Source: Alphaproteobacteria bacterium (GTDB lineage: Bacteria > Pseudomonadota > Alphaproteobacteria > UBA6615). From it: 44,523 nucleotides of DNA. The position numbers and the translations under genes were made by a program. This document shows, piece by piece, positions 1 through 8,813 of the stretch (position 1 is the first letter of the stretch; each line of letters starts with the position of its first letter). The stretch lies in contig SHVS01000016.1 of assembly GCA_009694135.1 (NCBI GenBank), forward strand, positions 1-44,523. The letters run 5' to 3'. The notes below the pieces were generated by a model. That model ran no database searches. It saw only the letters and a list, made by a program, of their open reading frames with translations, and had not been told where the DNA came from.

Positions 1-27
1 CCGTCCATATAACTCCACGCCCTTCAT
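1..27 (-). CDS. istA: IS21-family transposase IstA, first 9 codons only
   Basis: Reading leftward from ATG at 27 gives MKGVELYGR before the window ends. It equals the first nine codons of the copy at 44487. The N-terminal VELYxRVR pattern is typical of IstA, the DDE transposase of IS21 elements, which works with the ATPase IstB. A GGAGG lies only one base before this ATG and about ten bases before the in-frame GTG (codon 4), so the true start could be that GTG. Confidence 0.75.
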
Positions 28-69
28 CCCTCCGCCCCCGGCCCACCGGGCAAAAGGCTTTCTGCTGCC

Positions 70-133
70 GGATTTTTACTCCGGCGCAACCGGACTCCCC
101 GGCCGCTTCAGTGAGGGATTTTTACTCCGGCGC
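70..133 (-). repeat. Two direct 18-bp repeats in the left IS21 end
   Basis: The motif GCGCCGGAGTAAAAATCC (minus-strand reading) occurs at 116-133 and 70-87, 46 bp apart start to start, with an unrelated 28-bp spacer. The same pair is present at 44381-44398 and 44427-44444. Repeats of this kind are known at IS21-family ends and probably bind IstA. Confidence 0.8.
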
Positions 134-138
134 TTACA

Positions 139-615
139 GTCGCGGCGGCGACAAATGATGCAGCCGAGCAAACTCACGCCGCGAGGCCGATGCGCCCACG
201 CGGTCAAAACCCTTATTTCGCAGGCCTTGCAGGAGGCAGGCGCCACCGAGCCAATGGCGGCCGCCCGTCCCTCTTGCCAGAACCTACCCCCGGTTGCGCT
301 CTCGACGGCGGCGCTTTCTCGGTCGGGGAGGCTCCAGGCCCTCGATCCATCCCGTCCGGCCTAGTTCCCCAGCCAATGACGGAATTATCGGGCGAATCAT
401 TAGCGAGTTGTTGGCAAATTATCAATACTTAAGTAGGGTTAAGTAACTATTTTTACGAATTTTGTCTGTATTCTGTATTTACCATATTTGGTTAGCCTGC
501 GGCACAGTGAAGACTAAATTTGCTGTATATTGATGCAGATGCAACTAAAGCGGGTGTGCCCGCGCGGGACCGCGCCGGCTCCAGGCGCGGAGTAAAACCG
601 TCCCAAGGCAGAGAC
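139..615. other. Non-coding stretch between IS21 tip and dienelactone hydrolase
   Basis: I see no convincing gene here. Open frames are short, overlap one another on both strands and show no family motif. The left half (139-365) is GC-rich like the genome. From about 370 to 560 the base composition turns clearly AT-rich, with runs such as AACTATTTTTACGAA. The gene that once lay to the left is out of view, so this may be its upstream region cut off by the IS. A hairpin at 570-590 is listed separately. Confidence 0.5.
570..590 (-). terminator. Possible terminator hairpin after dienelactone hydrolase
   Basis: CCGCGCC and GGCGCGG form a perfect 7-bp stem around a 7-base loop, 25 bp past the stop codon at 616. 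A second perfect palindrome, CCCGCGCGGG, follows at 559-568. No T-run follows on the minus strand, so this is not a textbook intrinsic terminator. Confidence 0.3.
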
Positions 616-1299
616 TTAGCTGAGGTGCTTGGCGAAAAAGGCGAGAGTACGGGTGCGCGCGAGTGCGGCTGAGGCGACGTGATAGCTGGCGCGCTGGTCG
701 CAATTGAAGCCGTGCTCGGCGTCAGCGTAAACATGCGACTCGACGGCTGGCTGCGCGGCGCGAATGGCGGCGATGCTGTCGGGCGGAGTCGATCCATCGC
801 GCCCGCCGAAATGCAGCTGCATCGGACAGCGCGGCGCCTGAGTGCGAAGGGCATGAATGCCGCTGCCGTAATAGGCGACGGCGGCCGCAAGCGGGAGTTG
901 GGCCGCCGCCATCCAGGCGACGGTTCCGCCCCAGCAATAACCGACCGCTCCGATTTTACCGGCGGCGCTCACTTCGGCGATCGCGGCGGATAAGTCAGCC
1001 ATCAGCTGATCCTCGGGAATCCCGCCGCGCAGCGTGCGGCCGCGCGCGACCGCACCGGCGTCATAACCCAGTTCGACGCCGCGTTCGACGCGGTCGAACA
1101 GGGCAGGGGCAATCACAAGAAAACCGTCGGCGGCAAAGCCATCGGCCACGGAGCGGATATGCGAATTGAGGCCGAAGATTTCTTGTATGACCACGAGTCC
1201 AGCCTTGGCGCGGCCCCCCTTTGCAAGTCCCGGGGGCGCGGCGCGCCAAGCATCGAACTTATGCCCATCGAGCGCGGTCAGCGTGATCGACTGGCTCAT
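616..1299 (-). CDS. Dienelactone hydrolase family protein
   Basis: A 227-residue alpha/beta hydrolase, the usual length for the family. The catalytic triad is visible: Cys122 in GYCWGG, Asp168 in GGRDG and His196 in AEHGF. Glu40 in VIQEIFG matches the conserved glutamate that primes the nucleophile. Family members open cyclic ester bonds such as dienelactone, but many have other or unknown substrates, so the substrate is not assigned. No signal peptide is seen, so it is cytosolic. It is the last gene of the prs-rplY-pth-ychF run and starts 11 bp after the ychF stop, so it is probably cotranscribed. Confidence 0.9.
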   Translation of the reverse strand: MSQSITLTALDGHKFDAWRAAPPGLAKGGRAKAGLVVIQEIFGLNSHIRSVADGFAADGFLVIAPALFDRVERGVELGYDAGAVARGRTLRGGIPEDQLMADLSAAIAEVSAAGKIGAVGYCWGGTVAWMAAAQLPLAAAVAYYGSGIHALRTQAPRCPMQLHFGGRDGSTPPDSIAAIRAAQPAVESHVYADAEHGFNCDQRASYHVASAALARTRTLAFFAKHLS

Positions 1300-1310
1300 G
1301 CTTCGGCCTA

Positions 1311-2408
1311 TCAGACGTTGAAACGGAATAGCATGATATCGCCATCGCGCACGATGTAGTCCTTGCCTTCTTGCCGCAAGCGTCCGGCTTCGCGCGCGCC
1401 GGCCTCGCCTTTATACGTGACGAAATCATCGTAGCTGATGGTTTCGGCGCGAATGAAACCGCGCTGCATGTCGCTGTGAATGCGACCGGCGGCTTCCGGC
1501 GCGCGCGCACCGCGATGCACGGTCCAGGCGCGCGTTTCCTTTGGGCCGGCGGTGAAGAAGGTCAGCAAATTGAGCAGCGAATAACCGGCGCGGATGACGC
1601 GCATCAAGCCCGGCTCGGTGAGGCCGAGCGTGCCGAGGAATTCCGCGCGCTCATTGGCGTCCAGCACGGCCAGCTCGGACTCGATCGCCGCCGACATGAT
1701 CACATGCTCCGCGCCTTCGGCAGCGGCCAGCTTGGCGACCTCGGCGGACATCGCATTGCCCGTCGCCGCCGCCGCTTCCTCGACATTGCTCACATACATG
1801 ATCGGCTTGGCGCTCATCAGATGGAGCTGGGCGAGGAGCGGAGCCTTCTCCGGCGTTAGCGGAATGCGCCGCGCCGGAATGCCGGCCCGCAGTCCGTCCA
1901 ATACCGGATCGGTCACGGTGACCAGATCGCGCGACTCGCGGTCGCCGGCCTTGGCTTTCTTCATCGCCGAATCATGCCGGCGCTCCAGGCTGTCGAGATC
2001 GGCGAGCATCAGCTCGGTGGTCACTGTCTCGGCGTCGCGCTTGGGATCGACCGAGCCTTCGACATGGATCACGTCATCGCCGGGAAAGCAGCGCAGCACC
2101 ATGCAGATGGCATCGACCTCGCGGATGTGGCCGAGGAACTGGTTGCCGAGTCCTTCGCCCTTGCTGGCGCCGCGCACCAACCCGGCGATATCGACGAATT
2201 CCATGCTGGTCGGGAGTATCGTGGCTGAGCGCGCTAGCTTGGCGATGACATCCAGCCGCGGATCGGGGACCGCCACCCGGCCGACATTCGGCTCGATGGT
2301 GCAGAAGGGGAAATTAGCCGCCTGCGCCCGCGCCGTCGAGGACAGGGCGTTGAACAGGGTCGACTTGCCGGCATTGGGCAGGCCGACGATGCCGCAGGAA
2401 AATCCCAT
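1311..2408 (-). CDS. ychF: Redox-regulated ATPase/GTPase YchF
   Basis: 365 residues, full length for YchF (Obg-related translation factor that prefers ATP). The P-loop GLPNAGKST is at residues 9-17, the DIAGL switch motif follows, and NVEE stands in the place of the usual NKxD base-recognition motif, which is the mark of YchF. The C-terminal part is the TGS-type domain (WTVHRG, then FIRAETISYDD). It lies downstream of pth, a very common bacterial pairing. The gap to pth is 27 bp. Confidence 0.97.
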   Translation of the reverse strand: MGFSCGIVGLPNAGKSTLFNALSSTARAQAANFPFCTIEPNVGRVAVPDPRLDVIAKLARSATILPTSMEFVDIAGLVRGASKGEGLGNQFLGHIREVDAICMVLRCFPGDDVIHVEGSVDPKRDAETVTTELMLADLDSLERRHDSAMKKAKAGDRESRDLVTVTDPVLDGLRAGIPARRIPLTPEKAPLLAQLHLMSAKPIMYVSNVEEAAAATGNAMSAEVAKLAAAEGAEHVIMSAAIESELAVLDANERAEFLGTLGLTEPGLMRVIRAGYSLLNLLTFFTAGPKETRAWTVHRGARAPEAAGRIHSDMQRGFIRAETISYDDFVTYKGEAGAREAGRLRQEGKDYIVRDGDIMLFRFNV

Positions 2409-2435
2409 GAATAACTTAGACCTCTAAGAGTCAGA

Positions 2436-3137
2436 TCACGAGGGCTTGAGCCGTTTGAGCGCCCGCGCCAGCGCTGCGCCCAGCCCGCCGGCTGCAGGAT
2501 CCGCGGTCGGAGCAGCGGTCGCACCTCCCGTCGGCGGCGGCGTCCCGCCTTTGGGTGGCGAGGGCGGTTGCGGCTTCAGCCGCGCGGCCACCTTGGTCAT
2601 ATAGAGCTCGTCCTTGCCTTCGACCAGCAGGGGGAACTCGGCCGCAAGCGCATCGAGCAGCGGATCGCGCCAGCGCGCGTCTTCCTTGGCGAAATCGCCC
2701 AGCACATGGCCGACGACCGAGCGCTCCCCGCCGGGGTGGCCGACGCCGATGCGGACGCGGCGATACTCCGGCCCGATATGGGCATCGATGCTCTTGATGC
2801 CGTTATGCCCGGCCGCGCCGCCCCCGGTCTTGACCTTAATCTTGCCGGCCTTGAGGTCGATCTCGTCGTGGAACACGACCAGGTTCTCGGGCGCGAGCTT
2901 GTAGAAGCGCAGCGCCGGGCCGACCGCTCGCCCGGACTCGTTCATGAAAGTCATCGGCTTGAGCAGCAGGATTTTCTCTTCGCCGAGTTTGCCCTCGGCC
3001 AGGAGTCCATCAAAGCGCGCGCGGAACGGCGGCGAGCCGAGGCTGGCGGCAATTCGCTCCAGCGCCATGAAGCCGATATTGTGCCGATTGTTTTGATAGC
3101 GCGGCCCAGGATTGCCCAGGCCGACAACGAGCAGCAT
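2436..3137 (-). CDS. pth: Peptidyl-tRNA hydrolase with proline-rich tail
   Basis: Releases peptides from peptidyl-tRNA that has dropped off the ribosome. Residues 1 to about 190 cover the whole Pth fold: GLGNPG at 6-11, catalytic His19 in NNRHN, Asn66 in TFMNES, Asp91 in FHDEIDL and the GGGAAGHNG loop. The protein is 233 residues, some 40 longer than the E. coli enzyme. The extra C-terminal part is rich in Pro, Gly and Ala and ends in a basic helix-like segment. It follows rplY by 21 bp and precedes ychF. Confidence 0.96.
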   Translation of the reverse strand: MLLVVGLGNPGPRYQNNRHNIGFMALERIAASLGSPPFRARFDGLLAEGKLGEEKILLLKPMTFMNESGRAVGPALRFYKLAPENLVVFHDEIDLKAGKIKVKTGGGAAGHNGIKSIDAHIGPEYRRVRIGVGHPGGERSVVGHVLGDFAKEDARWRDPLLDALAAEFPLLVEGKDELYMTKVAARLKPQPPSPPKGGTPPPTGGATAAPTADPAAGGLGAALARALKRLKPS

Positions 3138-3158
3138 CGTGGCGCCGGAGGAGGCGGA

Positions 3159-3887
3159 TTACTTCTCCGCCTTTCCGCCCTTCTCGGGCTTCGCGCCCTT
3201 TTCGCCGGCCTTCTCGCCAGCCTTCTCGCCTGCCTTCTCGCCCTCGGCGCCTTCGCCTTCGGCTGCGGCGGCTTCCTCGCCTTCGACCGGCGCGGCGGCG
3301 GCAATGGGCTCTTCCACGATCGCCGTGGTCGGCGCGGCAATCGAGGCGATGGTGAAATCGCGCTGGATGGTCGAGCGCACGCCCTCGGGCAGGGTGATGT
3401 TGGAGAAGTGGAACGAGCTGCCGATGTCCGAGCCGGCGACATCGACCAGGATTTCCGCCGGGATCGAATCCGCGCGGCAGGAAACGGCGATCGCATGCCG
3501 CACGATGTTGAGCACGCCGCCGAGCTTGAGGCCCGGGCTCTGCTCCTGATTGATGAAGCGCACCGGGACTTCCACCGTGATCCGGCTGGCGGCGCTCACG
3601 CGCAGAAAATCGACATGCACCGGCGTGTCGGTGACCGGTTCGAACTGCACCTCGCGGCACACCACGCGCATCTTTTCGCCGCCGAGATCGAGGTCGAACA
3701 ACCGGGCGAAGAACCCGGTCTTGTCGAGCGCAAGCTTCAACGGGCGCGGCTCGATCGAAACGGGGACGGGCACCTTGCCGTCACCATAGATGTTCGCCGG
3801 CACCCGGCCCTGACGGCGCGTCGCCCGCGCCCCACCCGTGCCGCGCGCGACCCGCGGCTCCGCCTTGAATACGCTGATCTCGGTCAT
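3159..3887 (-). CDS. rplY: 50S ribosomal protein L25/Ctc with charged repeat tail
   Basis: 5S-rRNA-binding large-subunit protein of the long, two-domain Ctc type (242 residues). The N-terminal L25 domain has RxTGGARATRRQGRVPANIYG and the TL5-type C-terminal domain follows (FINQEQSPGLKLGG). The last 45 or so residues are low-complexity: Glu/Ala, then several AGEK units and a Lys/Gly/Glu end. The units are coded by a 12-bp tandem repeat (3199-3246). Such tails are common in alphaproteobacterial L25 and vary in length. The gene lies between prs and pth. Confidence 0.95.
   Translation of the reverse strand: MTEISVFKAEPRVARGTGGARATRRQGRVPANIYGDGKVPVPVSIEPRPLKLALDKTGFFARLFDLDLGGEKMRVVCREVQFEPVTDTPVHVDFLRVSAASRITVEVPVRFINQEQSPGLKLGGVLNIVRHAIAVSCRADSIPAEILVDVAGSDIGSSFHFSNITLPEGVRSTIQRDFTIASIAAPTTAIVEEPIAAAAPVEGEEAAAAEGEGAEGEKAGEKAGEKAGEKGAKPEKGGKAEK
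3199..3246. repeat. 12-bp tandem repeat inside rplY
   Basis: Four units of the form TTCTCGCCxGCC at 3199-3210, 3211-3222, 3223-3234 and 3235-3246, with one to three changes between units. They code AGEK repeats in the L25 tail and would be prone to unit gain or loss without breaking the frame. Confidence 0.85.
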
Positions 3888-3979
3888 GGCTTGGAATCCC
3901 TATCGGCACGGCAGGTGCGCCGGCTGCAAACCGGCTCCAATACACAAATCGGGGCCGCGACGCCAGCCCGGAAAGCAGA

Positions 3980-4912
3980 TTACTCGAAGAGGCTGGAAAC
4001 CGAGGATTCTTCGCTGATGCGCCGGATCGCCTCGCCCAGCAAGGGGGCGGTGCTCAAGGTCTGGATATTGCTCGACGCCTTAAGCTTGTCGGTTGGCGGG
4101 ATCGAATCCGTCACGACGAGGCGTTGCAGCGGTGATCCGGCCACCTTGGCTACCGCGTCGCCGGAAAACACCCCGTGGGTGACATAGGCATCCACGCTTT
4201 TCGCCCCCGCCTGGGCGAGCGCGGTCGCGGCATTGCACAGGGTTCCGGCGGAATCGGCGATGTCGTCGATAAGTATGCAGCAGCGGCCAGCGACTTCGCC
4301 GATGATATTGACCACTTCGGACGCGCCGGCGCGCTCCCGCCGCTTGTCGACGATGGCCAAATCGGCATCCAGCCTGCGGGCAATATTGCGGGCGCGCAGC
4401 ACGCCGCCGACGTCGGGCGAGACCACGACCAGCTCCTTGCCGTCGTAATGCTCGCGGATGTCGCGCAGGAACACCGGCGCGGCATAGAGGTTATCGACCG
4501 GGATGTCGAAAAAGCCCTGCAATTGGCCGGCATGCAGGTCGATCGTCAGCACCCGCTGCGCGCCGGCGGTGGTGATCAGATTGGCCACCAGCTTGGCCGA
4601 AATCGGTGTGCGTGGGCCGGTTTTCCGATCCTGGCGGGCATAGCCGAAATAGGGGATTACCGCGGTAATCCGTCGCGCCGAGCCGCGCTTGAGCGCATCG
4701 AGCGTGACCAGGAGTTCCATCAGATTGTCATTGGCCGGAAAACAGGTCGATTGGACGACGAAAACGTCCTGCCCGCGCACATTCTCGAGGATCTCGACGA
4801 ACACTTCCAGGTCCGCGAAACGTCGAATGAGCGCCATGGTCAGGCTGACGCCGAGGTAAGCGGCGATCGCCTCGGCCAGCGGCCGATTGCTGTTACAGGC
4901 TAGGACTTTCAT
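3980..4912 (-). CDS. prs: Ribose-phosphate pyrophosphokinase (PRPP synthetase)
   Basis: Makes PRPP from ribose 5-phosphate and ATP for nucleotide, His and Trp synthesis. From the ATG at 4912 it is 310 residues, the normal class I length. An upstream in-frame start at 4966 would add 18 residues unlike the family. Seen: the metal-binding DLHAGQ (His127), flexible-loop KRRERAG (190-196) and the PRPP loop DDIADSAGT (216-224). The last is usually written DDxxDTAGT, so a Ser replaces Thr. It is preceded by the SPOR lipoprotein gene (78-bp gap) and followed by rplY (92-bp gap). Confidence 0.96.
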   Translation of the reverse strand: MKVLACNSNRPLAEAIAAYLGVSLTMALIRRFADLEVFVEILENVRGQDVFVVQSTCFPANDNLMELLVTLDALKRGSARRITAVIPYFGYARQDRKTGPRTPISAKLVANLITTAGAQRVLTIDLHAGQLQGFFDIPVDNLYAAPVFLRDIREHYDGKELVVVSPDVGGVLRARNIARRLDADLAIVDKRRERAGASEVVNIIGEVAGRCCILIDDIADSAGTLCNAATALAQAGAKSVDAYVTHGVFSGDAVAKVAGSPLQRLVVTDSIPPTDKLKASSNIQTLSTAPLLGEAIRRISEESSVSSLFE

Positions 4913-4990
4913 TTCTTTACGTTCGCGGGCGGTCGAAACCGGGGCGCGCGCGTTCTTAGCAAGCAACCGCCGAGGTGTAAACGCGCAGGA

Positions 4991-6169
4991 TCAGAATCCG
5001 AGCACCGAGCATTCCTGGCCTTCGCCACGGAACTTACGACAGAGTTCCTCCGCGGCGATCTGGTCGCGTACCGCCCCGGTCTGAATGCGATAGACATTGC
5101 CGCGCGCGGTGGCGGCCGCGACCAGCGACAGAGGCAGCGAACGCAGCAGCTGTGGAAAGCGTGCTTTCAGCTCATCGGCCGCCAGTTGCGCCTGCTCGCG
5201 GGTAGGCTGGGTGCCTAGATGCAGACGGAAGGTGGCGCCGTCCGCGCCGCCATCGGGCGTGCGCGGCGCCGTCTGCGGCAGCGCCTGTGCCGGCGGCGTG
5301 CGCGCGCCTGCGTTGGTGGGCACGCGCCGCGCTAGATCGGCGATCGCCGGCGCGGCCGCCATGGCCACGATCTCGGCGGTCTGGCCCCAGGGACCGGACA
5401 GGCTCCCGGCTTGGATGGCATTGCTCTGCGTAATGCGGCCGATCTCGGCGCCAATCGGGTCGGTCATGATCCACACGATTATGATTCGCTCGGTGCCGGC
5501 CGGACCGGGTTCGAGCACCACCTGGCCACCGACCCCGACGGCGCGCTGGTCCGCGGAGGTCGCGATCGCCACTTCTTCGAGGCGTAGGGCGCCGCCCATG
5601 GCCGCGGCCAGCGACTGATTGCCGTCGCCCGGCGCTCCGGTCACCGGCATGAGCCGGACGGTCGCGACCGTGCGGGCCGCTTCGGGCGCGCCGAGAAGGG
5701 CCACAAACCGAGGCGCGATATCGTTCACCAGGTCGCGGATCAGCCAGTCTTCGCCCTTTGCCCAAGGCTCGATCGGCATGCCCTCGATTGGCTGGCGCAC
5801 CTCGTTCAGCACCGCGCCGTCGGCCCCATGCAGTTCCCAGAGTATGTGGGCGTCACGGCCGGCATCGATGATGGCGCCGTCCAGGATCAGGCTCCGTTGG
5901 TTGGGCGCGCCGGTGGTTGCCGGGATCTGCGCTGCGTTGAGCGCGTTGGCTAGGCCGCGCGCCAGCAGCGTCGCCGCCGGTTCGGGTGCATCGCGCACCG
6001 GGCGAACCACCACGCCGCCGAAATCCGCCGCGCGCAATATGCGCGGATCGGGCGTGCCCGCGCCTTGAAAGGGACGTGGCACCGGTTGGCACGCGGCAAG
6101 CGCGGCGAAAAGCACCAGTAGCCAGAGGCGGAAGCCGGCGAGACTGATGGGCGGTCGTTGGAAGGTCAT
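4991..6169 (-). CDS. SPOR-domain lipoprotein, function unknown
   Basis: 392 residues. The N-terminus has basic residues, a hydrophobic stretch and a lipobox (LAAC, Cys27), so it should be exported and lipidated. Notably lgt, the enzyme that lipidates such proteins, lies three genes upstream in the same operon. The middle (about 40-290) matches no family I can name. After a Pro/Ala-rich linker, residues about 310-392 look like a SPOR domain (RLHLGTQPTREQAQ, then VYRIQTGAV), which binds denuded septal peptidoglycan. A cell-envelope role is inferred. It starts 12 bp after the pgeF stop. Confidence 0.75.
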   Translation of the reverse strand: MTFQRPPISLAGFRLWLLVLFAALAACQPVPRPFQGAGTPDPRILRAADFGGVVVRPVRDAPEPAATLLARGLANALNAAQIPATTGAPNQRSLILDGAIIDAGRDAHILWELHGADGAVLNEVRQPIEGMPIEPWAKGEDWLIRDLVNDIAPRFVALLGAPEAARTVATVRLMPVTGAPGDGNQSLAAAMGGALRLEEVAIATSADQRAVGVGGQVVLEPGPAGTERIIIVWIMTDPIGAEIGRITQSNAIQAGSLSGPWGQTAEIVAMAAAPAIADLARRVPTNAGARTPPAQALPQTAPRTPDGGADGATFRLHLGTQPTREQAQLAADELKARFPQLLRSLPLSLVAAATARGNVYRIQTGAVRDQIAAEELCRKFRGEGQECSVLGF

Positions 6170-6181
6170 TCCGGGTGCAGC

Positions 6182-6937
6182 TTAGGGCTTGCGCGCGATG
6201 GCAGACAAATTGCTGCCATAGGCGCCCACTTTCGTGAGCACGGAGCGGCGGTAACTGAAAAACATCTCGGCGTCGGCGCAGGTGTCGCGCCCAAGAACCT
6301 CGATCTGGCCGACCCCCGCGGCTTCCAGCCGGCGGCGGGCAAAGCCGGGTAAATCGAATTGGTACCGATCGCCGGTGCCAGGCTGGAACAGATCCTGCGC
6401 CTCGATCGCCGTAAAGCGCGCGCGAAATTCCGGCCCGACCTCGTAGGACGCTTGCGCGATGCAGGGTCCGACGGCGGCGGCAATCCGCGACGGACGCGCG
6501 CCAAGCGCCGCCATGGCCGCGACGGTCGCTTCGATCACCCCGTCGAGCGCGCCGCGCCAGCCGGCATGGGCCGCGCCGATGACCCCGGCCTCGGCATCGG
6601 CCAACAGCACGGGCGCGCAATCGGCGGTGAGGATGCCAAGCACCAGGCCCGGTCGGTCAGTCACCAGCCCGTCCGCGGCGGGGGCGACGCCGTCCGCCCA
6701 GGCGCCGCGCACAGTCACGACGGTCGGCGAATGCACCTGGCGCAGGGTCATGAGCGCATCCGCGGGCAGTCCGAGGGCCGCCATGGAGCGCGCGCGGTTT
6801 TCGCGCACTCTTGCGGGTGTATCGCTGGAGGAGAAACCGCAATTGCGCGAGGCGAAAGCGCCTTCGCTGACTCCGCCCGTGCGTGTGAAAAAGCCATGCG
6901 CCAGCCCCTCGGCCGCCAAGCGGGGCGAGGTCAACAT
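6182..6937 (-). CDS. pgeF: Peptidoglycan editing factor PgeF (YfiH/DUF152)
   Basis: 251 residues, full length. It shows the family's metal/active-site motifs: QVHSP, LTADCAPV, AAHAGWRG and VGPCI. PgeF (YfiH) has been described as a purine-nucleoside-cleaving enzyme and as a factor that removes mis-incorporated L-Ser from peptidoglycan precursors; older names call it a polyphenol oxidase. Its ATG overlaps the end of midA (ATGTTGA), so the two are translationally coupled. Confidence 0.94.
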   Translation of the reverse strand: MLTSPRLAAEGLAHGFFTRTGGVSEGAFASRNCGFSSSDTPARVRENRARSMAALGLPADALMTLRQVHSPTVVTVRGAWADGVAPAADGLVTDRPGLVLGILTADCAPVLLADAEAGVIGAAHAGWRGALDGVIEATVAAMAALGARPSRIAAAVGPCIAQASYEVGPEFRARFTAIEAQDLFQPGTGDRYQFDLPGFARRRLEAAGVGQIEVLGRDTCADAEMFFSYRRSVLTKVGAYGSNLSAIARKP

Positions 6938-7959
6938 GGCGCGAATCCGTCGAGCAGTTTGAGGCGCGGATCGGCGATCGCCAGCACCTTGAACAATGCG
7001 CCCATCGCATCGGGCTCGGTCAAGCGGCGCAGCGCGGACGAGATCTGGGCGCGCTGCTCCGCCGACGCCTTGGCCGCGAGCAGGGCGGCGCGCGCCTCGA
7101 TGCCCAGCAAGCGCAGGAAAACGCCCTGGCCGACCGGGCCATGCGCCGCCGCGCCCGCCTGACGGGCGGCCTTGGCCAGCGCGCCGAAATCGACCGGCGC
7201 CGATAGGTCGGCCTCGCCCGGCGACTCCAGCACCGGCGCATAACGATGTCGCCGCACTGCTTGCAGCGTATCTCCGCCGTCATGCCTTTCCGCGCCATAG
7301 TCGATCAGCAAGCTCGCGCCGCCCTCGGCCACGACTCGTTCGGCGATCGCGGTGGCGAGCGCTTGTCGCTCCGGGCTATCCTCGCTCACGCCCGGCGCGG
7401 AGGCCTCGTCCAGAAACCGCAACGCGTCGCCGTCAAGTCCGACGCGTCGCTCGCGCCCGTCGGGCAGGAACTGGCGCACCGGCAAGGCGTCGAAGAACTC
7501 ATTGGCGATCAGCAGCAGTGGCGCGCGCGGAACGTGAGCGAAGGCGTCGTGCCACGCCGGATTTTCGCCCGCGAGCGCCGCGGCCTGCTCGGCGCGCAAC
7601 CGTCGGCTGGTTTCCACCAGATGCAGCTCAAGCGCCTGTCGGAAGGCCGGCGACACTTGACGGATAGCTCGCAGCGCGTCGGAGGCCAGCGTCCCGCGTC
7701 CTGGTCCAAGCTCGACCAGTAAGACGCGCCTTGGTTGGCCCATCTGTTCCCAGACCGAGGCGCACCACAGCCCGATCAGCTCGCCGAACATCTGGCTGAT
7801 GTCCGGCGCGGTGATGAAATCGCCGGCGGCGCCAAATGGAGCGCGGCTCGTGTAATAGCCGTGACGCGGATGCGTATTGGCCAGCGCCATGAACTCGGCC
7901 ACCGTGAGCGGCCCGCGCGCGCGGATGCGTCGCGCGATGATCTGGCCAAGCCGGTTCAC
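6931..7959 (-). CDS. SAM-dependent methyltransferase, MidA/NDUFAF7 family
   Basis: 342 residues from the GTG at 7959, which overlaps the lgt stop as GTGA. A longer reading from 8007 would lie inside lgt and is not needed. Motifs: GDFITAPDISQMFGE near the N-terminus, then the SAM-binding ELGPGRGTL, then IANEFFDALP and DYGAE. The eukaryotic relatives methylate an arginine of a complex I subunit (NDUFS2). That role in this bacterium is an inference. The lgt-midA-pgeF order is common in Alphaproteobacteria. Confidence 0.92.
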   Translation of the reverse strand: MNRLGQIIARRIRARGPLTVAEFMALANTHPRHGYYTSRAPFGAAGDFITAPDISQMFGELIGLWCASVWEQMGQPRRVLLVELGPGRGTLASDALRAIRQVSPAFRQALELHLVETSRRLRAEQAAALAGENPAWHDAFAHVPRAPLLLIANEFFDALPVRQFLPDGRERRVGLDGDALRFLDEASAPGVSEDSPERQALATAIAERVVAEGGASLLIDYGAERHDGGDTLQAVRRHRYAPVLESPGEADLSAPVDFGALAKAARQAGAAAHGPVGQGVFLRLLGIEARAALLAAKASAEQRAQISSALRRLTEPDAMGALFKVLAIADPRLKLLDGFAPC

Positions 7960-8813
7960 GGCGCCGTCTGCGGCGCCGCGCGCGCAGTGCCGCGCGCGAT
8001 CAGCCACGCACCGGCGACGATCAGCGGCAGCGAGAGAATTTGGCCCATCGTCAGCACGCCGTAGCGCAGCCCAAGATGAGCGTCCGGCTCGCGCACGAAT
8101 TCGATCAAGACGCGCCCGATGCCATAGACGAGCAAAAACGTGCCGCCCAGCACGCCCGGTCGCGAGCGGGCGTCGGTGAAGCGCGCGAGACAGAACAAGA
8201 GCAGAAATAAAACGATGCCTTCGAGCGTGGCCTCATAAAGCTGGCTCGGATGGCGCGGCAAATCCCCGCCGCGCGGAAAAACCATGGCCCAAGGCACGTC
8301 GCTCACGCGGCCGAACAATTCGCCATTGATGAAATTGGCCAAGCGCCCGAGACCAAGCCCGATCGGCGTCGCGCAGGCGACCAGATCGGCGAGGGCAAGG
8401 AAGGATAAATTGCGCCCGCGGGCATAGGTTTCCATCGCCAGCAGCATGCCGACAAATCCGCCATGGAAGGACATGCCGCCTTGCCAGATGGCGAAAATCT
8501 CGTTGGGATTAGCGAGGTAGTGGTCGCGATTGTAGAACAGGACATAGCCGAGACGTCCGCCGATCACGATGCCGACCACGGCCCAGCCGAGAAAATCCCC
8601 GACTTGCTCGCTGGTCATGCTGCGCGGCGGACGACGCAGCAGCGAGACAATATAGGCCCAGCCGAGCAGCAGCCCCGAGATATAGGCGAGCGCGTACCAC
8701 CGGATCGCCAGTTCGACCTCGATGCGGATCGCTACCGGATCGATGTTGGGGAAGGTAAGGGCGGCGATCTGTACGGCGTCCACGAACTCTCCTAACGCTA
8801 TCGGTCGGGGCAT
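7956..8813 (-). CDS. lgt: Prolipoprotein diacylglyceryl transferase
   Basis: Inner-membrane enzyme that moves diacylglycerol from phosphatidylglycerol to the lipobox cysteine of prolipoproteins. 285 residues with about seven hydrophobic segments. The Lgt signature GRLANFINGELFGR is present, together with GGRLGYVLFYN, MSFHGG and RHPSQLYEA. It is the first gene of the leftward operon and is divergent from ubiK. The 263 bp between the two (8814-9076) carry no gene. I could not pick a confident promoter there. Confidence 0.97.
   Translation of the reverse strand: MPRPIALGEFVDAVQIAALTFPNIDPVAIRIEVELAIRWYALAYISGLLLGWAYIVSLLRRPPRSMTSEQVGDFLGWAVVGIVIGGRLGYVLFYNRDHYLANPNEIFAIWQGGMSFHGGFVGMLLAMETYARGRNLSFLALADLVACATPIGLGLGRLANFINGELFGRVSDVPWAMVFPRGGDLPRHPSQLYEATLEGIVLFLLLFCLARFTDARSRPGVLGGTFLLVYGIGRVLIEFVREPDAHLGLRYGVLTMGQILSLPLIVAGAWLIARGTARAAPQTAP

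Larger units (their letters stand above)
1..138 (-). mobile_element. IS21-family insertion sequence, left end (partial)
   Basis: The element's outer tip is at 138 and the element runs leftward out of the window. On the minus strand it opens with TGTAAGCGCC, carries two copies of an 18-bp motif and then reaches the start of istA. It is a perfect 138-bp inverted match to 44376-44513. IS21-family ends are known to start with TG and to carry several internal repeats thought to bind the transposase, which fits. The rest of istA and all of istB lie outside. The sequence at 139 onward differs from the right-hand flank, as expected for two separate insertions. Confidence 0.85.

Noticed and set aside
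70-133. Repeat-spacer pattern as a CRISPR array
   Set aside because: Only two 18-bp repeats with one spacer, lying within an IS end next to istA; no cas gene.
585-603. Partial third copy of the 18-bp IS21 motif (GCGCGGAGTAAAACC)
   Set aside because: It needs one base gap and loses part of the A-run; it lies in a hairpin that explains it as well, so chance similarity is likely.
2568-4187. 539-codon open frame on the plus strand opposite pth, rplY and prs
   Set aside because: It is a shadow of three well-supported minus-strand genes; the product has no recognisable family and GC-rich genomes give long antisense frames.
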